DNA of 5,057 bases from Crocinitomix sp. (GTDB lineage: Bacteria; Bacteroidota; Bacteroidia; Flavobacteriales_D; Crocinitomicaceae), in contig JADZFJ010000017.1 in NCBI GenBank assembly GCA_020849935.1, forward strand, positions 1 to 5,057. The letters are read 5' to 3'. The notes beneath the pieces were generated by a model, which was not told where the DNA came from, made no database searches, and saw only the letters and a list, made by a program, of their open reading frames with translations. This document shows, piece by piece, positions 1 through 4,188 of this stretch; the first letter of the stretch is position 1; every line of letters starts with the position of its first letter. Both the position numbers and the translations under genes were made by a program.

Positions 1-162
1 AAGGGTAAAGGTTTGATCTTTCTATTTACATCAGAAAATAAATTTTTAGAGACTTATGCAGATAATTCGACTGCTTTTATTCCGTATCAAAGTTTGACGG
101 GATCAAGAGGAGCAACAGGGTTTTATTTAGGAGGTAGATGGATTATTGGCAAAAACAATTAA
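1..162 (+). CDS. 3' end of an unidentified protein (partial, start outside window)
   Basis: Frame 1 is open from the first base to a TAA at 160-162 and codes for the last 53 residues of a protein. The piece is rich in aromatic residues and glycine (TGFYLGGRWIIGKNN at the end) and contains IFLFTSENKFLETYAD. The alternation of aromatic, small and polar residues is compatible with beta-strands, for example the last strands of an outer-membrane or secreted beta protein, but no family motif is visible and I do not assign a function. The stop lies only 2 bases before the preferred ATG of the downstream hydrolase, so the two genes are probably in one operon. It could also be a chance open frame, but the close junction with the next gene and the protein-like composition argue for a real gene end. 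Confidence 0.6.
   Translation, partial: KGKGLIFLFTSENKFLETYADNSTAFIPYQSLTGSRGATGFYLGGRWIIGKNN
129..134 (+). promoter_or_regulatory. AGGAGG, Shine-Dalgarno-like, inside the upstream gene end
   Basis: A perfect AGGAGG sits inside the Gly-Gly codons of the upstream partial gene. It is only 3 bases from the ATG at 138 (too close for normal use) and 30 bases from the preferred ATG at 165 (too far). It therefore fits neither start of the hydrolase well. Since Shine-Dalgarno sequences are little used in Bacteroidota, and the bases are explained by GGA-GGT codons, this is probably coincidence. It is listed because it bears on the choice of start. Confidence 0.2.
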
Positions 163-164
163 GT

Positions 165-1058
165 ATGAAAAACAGTTTTTTATTGATTGGTCTTATAGGT
201 TGGTTGTTTTGGGGATGTGAAAAAGGTAATTTAGACAGTTTAGCCTTTCCGAATCAAAAATTAGATGCCTATAAATTTGAAGCGCAAGATGCAGGATCGG
301 AAGCTGTTCCGGCAGAATATGATGTTTTGGCAGCTAACCGAACCTTGGTTTCAATGATCTCCACCGACAAAGAAACGGGAGAAAAATATACCATTTATGG
401 TGTTTATATTGGTGACATTAACCGAATAGAATTAGACACAATTGTGCTTTATTGTCACGGACAATCATTGCACATGGACGCCTATTGGCCACGTGCAACC
501 TTATTAGCGAGCATTACAGAAAAACATCACTATGGTGTCTTTATGATGGATTATCGCGGGTATGGAATGTCCGAAGGAGAAACCACTGAACGTGCACTCT
601 ATGAAGATGTAGACGCATCAATTGATTGGTTAAAAAGTTATGGAGCAGCACCGAATAGAACTTTTTATTATGGGTATAGTTTGGGCTGTATTCCTGTCAT
701 TGACCGAGCAGCCTATCGCACCGATTTTGTACCCTCCAAAATTATCTTAGAATCGCCGTTGGCTTCGGTGGCGAATTTGGCACAAAGTTCACTATTTTTA
801 ACTGTCGACCCTACTTTTGTGTCGACACTTGAATTTAATAATGCGGAGAAAATAAAAGATGTCAATGTACCACTTTTGTGGATTCATGGGGTGGAAGATG
901 ATTACATTCAAATTGAAAATGGCGAATTAATTTATGAAAATTACCAAGGGATTTATAAAGATGCAGCCCGAATTGCTGGAGCTGGACACGGTGATATTCC
1001 AAAAGTGATGGGGTATGCGAATTACCTTGAAAAATTAAGAACCTATATCCGTCTCTAA
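165..1058 (+). CDS. alpha/beta-hydrolase fold lipoprotein (serine hydrolase, substrate unknown)
   Basis: This encodes a 297-residue serine hydrolase of the alpha/beta-hydrolase fold, probably anchored in the cell envelope by a lipid. Residues 1-18 (MKNSFLLIGLIGWLFWGC) look like a lipoprotein signal peptide with Cys18 as the acylated residue. The lipobox F-W-G-C is looser than the textbook one, as is common in Bacteroidota. Fold landmarks follow in the expected order: His98-Gly99 in YCHGQS (oxyanion region), DYRGYG at 129-134, the nucleophile elbow GYSLG with Ser172, an acidic residue at Asp245 or Asp246 in HGVEDD, and His275 in GAGHGD. A complete Ser-Asp-His triad is therefore visible and the enzyme should be active. 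The general look (DYRGYGMSEG, serine in GYSLG) is that of the BAAT/serine-aminopeptidase-like hydrolases, which include esterases, lipases and peptidases; the substrate cannot be read. An in-frame ATG at 138 would add nine residues (MDYWQKQLS) before the signal peptide. I prefer 165 because it gives a standard signal peptide. Confidence 0.88.
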   Translation: MKNSFLLIGLIGWLFWGCEKGNLDSLAFPNQKLDAYKFEAQDAGSEAVPAEYDVLAANRTLVSMISTDKETGEKYTIYGVYIGDINRIELDTIVLYCHGQSLHMDAYWPRATLLASITEKHHYGVFMMDYRGYGMSEGETTERALYEDVDASIDWLKSYGAAPNRTFYYGYSLGCIPVIDRAAYRTDFVPSKIILESPLASVANLAQSSLFLTVDPTFVSTLEFNNAEKIKDVNVPLLWIHGVEDDYIQIENGELIYENYQGIYKDAARIAGAGHGDIPKVMGYANYLEKLRTYIRL

Positions 1059-1083
1059 AAGTCAGCTCGCACAAGGGCTTTCA

Positions 1084-1127
1084 AGCGATAACTTTGAATG
1101 ATTCTAGCGATAAAAACTTTCGAATGA
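1084..1127. repeat. imperfect tandem repeat, two copies
   Basis: Two neighbouring copies are visible: AGCGATAACTTTGAATGA at 1084-1101, and a 22-base copy at 1106-1127 that reads AGCGATA, AAAACTTT, CGAATGA. They start 22 bases apart. The second copy has a few extra bases (an A-run extension and one C) but is otherwise the same. It starts 26 bases after the hydrolase stop codon. The copies could be a local duplication or part of a dispersed intergenic repeat; a genome-wide search would separate these. Confidence 0.55.
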
Positions 1128-1178
1128 CAACCCAAAAGCTAAAATTGAACTTAAATTTAGATTTAATGTTAGAATTCC

Positions 1179-1209
1179 TTTGAATTGAAGTGATAAAAGG
1201 TGAAATTTG
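1179..1209 (+). promoter_or_regulatory. candidate Bacteroidota-type promoter for the small membrane protein gene
   Basis: Bacteroidota housekeeping promoters follow TTTG / about 19-21 bases / TAnnTTTG. Here TTTG at 1179-1182 is followed after 19 bases by GAAATTTG at 1202-1209, which matches the -7 box at every fixed position except the first (G for T). Transcription would start roughly 5-7 bases later, leaving a short leader before the ATG at 1230. Such matches occur by chance in AT-rich DNA, so this is only a candidate. Confidence 0.3.
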
Positions 1210-1229
1210 TCCTTTATAGCTAATATCGA

Positions 1230-1376
1230 ATGAATTCGGATCAAAATAGTGAAACAAAAAAATGGTATAACAACCCTTGGCTTCAACGCATTGGTTGGGC
1301 TGGTTTCTTCTTTTTTTTGATTAAAGGATTAATTTGGTTGGCTGTTTTTTTTGGGTTGTTTAAATGGATAGGTTAA
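1230..1376 (+). CDS. small single-helix membrane protein, 48 aa
   Basis: A 48-residue protein runs from ATG at 1230 to TAA at 1374-1376. The N-terminal part is polar and charged (MNSDQNSETKKWYNNPW, residues 1-17). It is followed by LQRIGWAGFFFFLIKGLIWL and then AVFFGLFKWIG, a strongly hydrophobic stretch from about residue 21 to 45 broken by one Lys at position 32. This would form one transmembrane helix or a helical hairpin in the inner membrane. The layout (lysine-rich head, W-Y-N-N-P-W turn, aromatic-rich helix, Lys-Gly in mid-helix) is not what random AT-rich frames look like, and it resembles small conserved hypothetical proteins of Bacteroidota as I remember them; I cannot name a function. 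A TTTG/GAAATTTG promoter candidate lies just upstream, and no Shine-Dalgarno sequence is seen. The T8 run at 1311-1318 encodes part of the Phe stretch. The gene stands alone, 171 bases after the hydrolase. Confidence 0.72.
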   Translation: MNSDQNSETKKWYNNPWLQRIGWAGFFFFLIKGLIWLAVFFGLFKWIG

Positions 1377-1432
1377 TTCTCTTGTAAATCCACCTTTCTA
1401 CTATTTTACATTCTTCGTGCGTCGATTTTATA
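1368..1432. repeat. diverged direct repeat, copy A
   Basis: This segment begins ATAGGTTAATT, overlapping the last codons of the 48-aa gene, and ends in ATTTTATA. It aligns with 1507-1573 at an offset of 139 to 141 bases. By hand about 46 of 65 aligned positions agree, with one 2-base gap. The ends match best: ATAGGTT-ATT on the left and 24 of 32 positions on the right (1401-1432 against 1542-1573). The middle is weak. It is probably an old duplication or two members of one intergenic repeat family. Confidence 0.5.
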
Positions 1433-1448
1433 TCGGTAAACTATATTT

Positions 1449-1493
1449 ACGTGAAATTTATCGTACGTGAATTTTGTCGCACGTAATTTACGG
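1449..1493. repeat. tandem 16-bp units between the two direct-repeat copies
   Basis: Three head-to-tail units begin with ACGT: ACGTGAAATTTATCGT (1449-1464), ACGTGAATTTTGTCGC (1465-1480) and the shortened ACGTAATTTACGG (1481-1493). The first two agree at 12 of 16 positions. The junctions create TACGTG at 1464-1469 and CACGTA at 1480-1485, a 6-bp inverted repeat with a 10-base loop. The spacing of one and a half helical turns could suit a DNA-binding protein, but that is inference. Confidence 0.5.
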
Positions 1494-1506
1494 TTTGCTT
1501 AATTGA

Positions 1507-1573
1507 ATAGGTTGATTTTTTTTCCATACTGAACCATTCCACTTTTTTAAATGCTTTGTGGCGCAATTTTATA
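1507..1573. repeat. diverged direct repeat, copy B
   Basis: This is the second copy of the repeat at 1368-1432. It begins ATAGGTTGATT, continues through a T8 run and ends in GCGCAATTTTATA. Similarity may continue weakly beyond the end: TTACGCTAAAT at 1585-1595 resembles TTACGTGAAAT at 1447-1457 (9 of 11), with a small length difference between the copies. Confidence 0.5.
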
Positions 1574-1581
1574 ATCAACCT
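1509..1581. repeat. 9-bp inverted repeat, 55-base spacer
   Basis: AGGTTGATT at 1509-1517 is perfectly complementary to AATCAACCT at 1573-1581. The arms enclose almost exactly direct-repeat copy B, so copy B has inverted ends like a very small terminal-inverted-repeat element. Copy A has only the left arm (AGGTTAATT), and no target-site duplication is evident, so a mobile origin is not shown. Confidence 0.4.
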
Positions 1582-1708
1582 CACTTACGCTAAATCCAAA
1601 TTTCAGAACCAAGTACCGAAATCACTCGAATTCATAAAACTGATAAAAATCAGCTATCATTCCCTTGAATATGACAATATAATGACACTAAGAAGTAATT
1701 AAACCCCG

Positions 1709-1724
1709 AATTTTGGCCAAAATT
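1709..1724. promoter_or_regulatory. perfect 16-bp palindrome just upstream of the receptor start
   Basis: AATTTTGGCCAAAATT is an uninterrupted palindrome ending 6 bases before the ATG at 1731. Because it has no loop, it suits a dimeric DNA-binding protein better than an RNA hairpin. Its left half also forms GAATTTTG (1708-1715), one mismatch from the Bacteroidota -7 box TAnnTTTG, though no TTTG lies about 19 bases upstream. It may be an operator controlling the receptor gene, or chance in AT-rich DNA. Confidence 0.35.
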
Positions 1725-1730
1725 TAGAAT

Positions 1731-4085
1731 ATGACAAAGCGACTTGGTTTAATTTTAGTGTTCATTTCATCATTGGCGTATGGTCAATCGTATCAAACTG
1801 TGCGTGGTACGATAAAAGAATCATTTACTGAACGGTCAATCGATAGTGTGGTGGTGACCTTACTTTCTGAAAACGTCAAATACATGGAAACGACGAGCGA
1901 TGCCAAAGGGAATTTCGTGTTTACGAACGTTGTAATTGGATCCTACGATATTCAATTTAATCATCCAAACTACACCCCTTTTATTCAACCCGCCATTACT
2001 GTTACAGTGAGTAAAGAAACAGTTTTGAATGTTGTGATGGAAAATAGTGCAAAGACTTTAGACGAAGTTGAAGTAACATTCACAAAAGAAAGAGGAATTC
2101 CAAATAACGAAATGGCGAACTCCAGCGTCTTTTCAATTGAACCAACTGACGCACGACGAATAGCAGGAGGCTTGGATGATCCCATTCGAGTTGCGGGAAC
2201 CTTACCCGGTGTTACTGCCTCTTCTAGCTTTTCCGCCAACTTTGTGTCTATTCGTGGAAATTCGCCCCGCAGTTTAAAATACCAAATGGAAGGTGTTGAA
2301 TTGCCTAACCCAACCCATTTTGCGCGGATTGGAGGTTCAGGTGGAACGTTTACGATATTTAGTATGCAGTTGATGGACAAATCTGACTTTTATACAGGCG
2401 CTTTCTCCTCGCAATATGGAGACGCTTTAGGTGGTGTATTTGATGTGAAATTTAAAAAAGGAAATTCACAACAACATGAAATGACATTTCAAATTGGTTC
2501 GTTAGGTGTTGATCTAGGCTCAGAAGGTCCTCTTTCAAAAAAAAATAATTCGTCTTATGTGGTCAATTATAGATACGCCACAGTTGGTTTAGGACGAATT
2601 GGAAACCCGTCTTCACCAACCTATCAAGATTTTTCGTTTAATTTGGATATTCCCTTAGCACAATCAAAAGCGAAATTACAATTCTTCGGTATTGCAGGCA
2701 CAAGTGACCGAACAAGAGCAGCGTTAAAAGATAGTGCCGACTGGAAAGAAAGTCTTGACAGAACTACCTTATATTTAGCCTCAACAACCGTTTCAGTTGG
2801 TGGTGTCTATAAAAAATTCGTTGGCACAAAATCTGTTTTTAAAGCAACTATTGTCGGCAGCTATTCGAAACAATCGGACAATAAAGATTATATCCAAAAT
2901 GACTTTTCAATTATCAATCAAAAGATAAATGAATATACCTCCATTCCTATCACAGGAGCATTATCCTTTAAACATAAATTTGGAGTACGTCATAGCAATA
3001 TCACGGGTTTAAGTTATAATACAACCGCTCATGATTGGAGAGCTGAAAAATATAGCTTTATTCAAAATAGACAACTCGTTCTAATGGACGGCAGCGGGAG
3101 AAGCAATCTTTTTCAAGCCTTTACACAATCTAAAATATCACTTACTGAAAAATTCGAAATATTGGCAGGCGTACACTTTTTACATTATGATGTTACCAAA
3201 CAATACACAATTGAACCAAGGGTAAGTCTAAATTATCAATTAAATTCGAAGCATAGCCTCTCCCTTTCTTCAGGTATGCACAGTCAAGTTGAGAATTATG
3301 CAACTTACTTATACGAACAGACGAATGCATTAGGAGAAACAGTTTTACCTAATAGAAATTTAGGTCTTGCAAAAGCGATTCATTACATCATAGGTTATAA
3401 AGGGAAAGTATTCACGAACCACCGCCTAAGAATTGAAGCTTACTATCAGCAATTATACAATGTGCCGGTAGACAGTTTTGCCTTCTCAACCATCAACCTT
3501 GAAGAATTAAGTGATTTAAGAGCACTCACCAATGCTGGAACAGGTCAAAACTATGGCATTGATCTAGGTTTTGAAAGATATACCGACAACGGCCTCTATT
3601 ATATTTTTAACGCTAGTTTTTGGAGATCGTATTACACAGGTGGTGATGGAATTCAGAGAAGTTCGGCATTTGATAATAAATTTAATTTGCGCTTTATTGT
3701 TGGAAAAGAATACAAATTAAGAGCGTCTGCCACTAAAAAAGGCATTGATCGATTCAGAGCATTTAGTTGGAACGAAAGTTTTAATGTACTTGGAGGACAA
3801 GTTTATACGCCGTTGGATTTTGTAAATTCTAAACTTGAGCAAGAAACAATCTACAATGAGTCCTTAGCATTTACGCAAACAGGGGAAACGTTACTCTTTT
3901 TAGACTTTAATTTTAGTTATACCATCAACAAGAAAGAACGTAAAACGGTTTGGGCGATTCAAATCAAAAATTTATTGAATAATGGAAATGCCTTATATCG
4001 TGAATATGATACGGTGCTAGACAAAGAAGTTGTGGTAAAATCAACCAGTTTCTTTCCGAATATTTATTATCGATTAGAGTTTTAG
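1731..4085 (+). CDS. TonB-dependent outer-membrane receptor with carboxypeptidase-regulatory-like domain
   Basis: This 784-residue protein is an outer-membrane active transporter energised by TonB-ExbB-ExbD. Residues 1-18 form a signal peptide (MTKRLGLILVFISSLAYG, cleavage probably before Gln19). Residues about 22-105 are a carboxypeptidase-regulatory-like/Ig-like domain (VRGTIKES, then DAKGNFVFTNVVIGSYDIQF), the usual N-terminal extension of Bacteroidota receptors. The plug follows at about 125-245, with VSIRGNSPRSLKYQMEGVELP at 172-192 and SSQYGDALGGVFDV at 226-239. The remainder is the beta-barrel, ending in the aromatic-rich NIYYRLEF with a terminal Phe as expected for barrel assembly. 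No clear TonB box is seen; the linker around EVEVTFTKERG may serve. At under 800 residues it is shorter than SusC-type glycan receptors, and no SusD-like gene is adjacent, so polysaccharide import is not supported and the ligand is unknown. The gene stands alone behind a repeat-rich leader. An A9 run at 2537-2545 is a possible slippage site. Confidence 0.93.
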   Translation: MTKRLGLILVFISSLAYGQSYQTVRGTIKESFTERSIDSVVVTLLSENVKYMETTSDAKGNFVFTNVVIGSYDIQFNHPNYTPFIQPAITVTVSKETVLNVVMENSAKTLDEVEVTFTKERGIPNNEMANSSVFSIEPTDARRIAGGLDDPIRVAGTLPGVTASSSFSANFVSIRGNSPRSLKYQMEGVELPNPTHFARIGGSGGTFTIFSMQLMDKSDFYTGAFSSQYGDALGGVFDVKFKKGNSQQHEMTFQIGSLGVDLGSEGPLSKKNNSSYVVNYRYATVGLGRIGNPSSPTYQDFSFNLDIPLAQSKAKLQFFGIAGTSDRTRAALKDSADWKESLDRTTLYLASTTVSVGGVYKKFVGTKSVFKATIVGSYSKQSDNKDYIQNDFSIINQKINEYTSIPITGALSFKHKFGVRHSNITGLSYNTTAHDWRAEKYSFIQNRQLVLMDGSGRSNLFQAFTQSKISLTEKFEILAGVHFLHYDVTKQYTIEPRVSLNYQLNSKHSLSLSSGMHSQVENYATYLYEQTNALGETVLPNRNLGLAKAIHYIIGYKGKVFTNHRLRIEAYYQQLYNVPVDSFAFSTINLEELSDLRALTNAGTGQNYGIDLGFERYTDNGLYYIFNASFWRSYYTGGDGIQRSSAFDNKFNLRFIVGKEYKLRASATKKGIDRFRAFSWNESFNVLGGQVYTPLDFVNSKLEQETIYNESLAFTQTGETLLFLDFNFSYTINKKERKTVWAIQIKNLLNNGNALYREYDTVLDKEVVVKSTSFFPNIYYRLEF

Positions 4086-4188
4086 AAGGGTTTTGCATTT
4101 CTAAATGCGCAGACTATTAATCGTAGTATGGGAAATTTATAACAAAAGCAGTAGTTTATTGAAAGCGTAGAAACACTGATTTGAAGAC
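4086..4188. other. convergent intergenic gap with a short hairpin
   Basis: The receptor gene and the minus-strand PKD/CHU_C gene converge here. The only visible structure is GCATTT (4095-4100), CT, AAATGC (4103-4108), a short stem that in practice would have a 4-base loop. No T-run follows on either strand, so it is at best a weak bidirectional terminator. Nothing else is recognisable. Confidence 0.35.

Larger units (their letters stand above)
1059..1229. other. non-coding spacer between hydrolase and small membrane protein gene
   Basis: I see no convincing gene in this AT-rich spacer. It holds an imperfect tandem repeat (1084-1127), a weak AT-only hairpin (TTAAAT at 1151-1156, loop TTAG, ATTTAA at 1161-1166) and a candidate promoter (1179-1209). 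No GC-rich stem followed by a T-run is present after the hydrolase stop, so no intrinsic terminator can be called. A minus-strand open frame across 1104-1286 overlaps the small plus-strand gene, has low-complexity Leu/Ile/Phe content and no recognisable features, and is treated as spurious. Confidence 0.6.
1377..1730. other. repeat-rich intergenic region upstream of the TonB-dependent receptor gene
   Basis: This 354-base stretch has no convincing gene. It carries several layers of repeats, listed separately: a diverged direct duplication (1368-1432 and 1507-1573), three tandem units (1449-1493), a 9-bp inverted repeat (1509-1517 with 1573-1581), an 11-bp direct repeat (1667-1677 and 1727-1737) and a palindrome (1709-1724). 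It also has a small hairpin, CTGAT-AAAA-ATCAG, at 1640-1653 without a following T-run. Any promoter of the receptor gene should lie here, but I find no good TTTG/TAnnTTTG pair. TATAAT strings at 1570-1575 and 1678-1683 are of doubtful value because Bacteroidota sigma factors do not use that box. On the minus strand 1409-1498 is open for 30 codons but has no start codon. Confidence 0.65.

Noticed and set aside
803..827. Inverted repeat TGTCGAC / GTCGACA inside the hydrolase gene
   Set aside because: The stem is 7 bp with an 11-base loop and consists mainly of two palindromic GTCGAC hexamers within well supported coding sequence. It is likely chance.
862..1074. Minus-strand open frame of 70 codons antisense to the hydrolase
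   Set aside because: It lies mostly opposite the coding region for the catalytic Asp/His part of the hydrolase and shows no domain or signal of its own.
1104..1286. Minus-strand open frame of 60 codons in the spacer
   Set aside because: It overlaps the better supported 48-aa plus-strand gene and the tandem repeat, has no recognisable motif, and such Leu/Ile/Phe-rich frames are common in AT-rich spacers.
1409..1498. Minus-strand open stretch of 30 codons, rich in Lys, Arg and Tyr, across the tandem units
   Set aside because: It has no ATG, GTG or TTG start after the preceding stop, and the 16-bp tandem period is not a multiple of three, so it is not treated as a gene. A degraded repeat is more likely.
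1570..1683. TATAAT strings at 1570-1575 and 1678-1683 as sigma-70 -10 boxes
   Set aside because: Bacteroidota promoters use TAnnTTTG rather than TATAAT, and no matching upstream box is present; TATAAT is frequent by chance in AT-rich DNA.
1985..2380. Minus-strand open frame of 131 codons antisense to the receptor
   Set aside because: It is fully contained opposite the receptor's N-domain and plug coding sequence, where strong family motifs prove the plus-strand frame.
4095..4108. GCATTT-CT-AAATGC as an intrinsic terminator
   Set aside because: The stem is short, mostly A/T and not followed by a T-run on either strand. It is noted only inside the convergent spacer entry.
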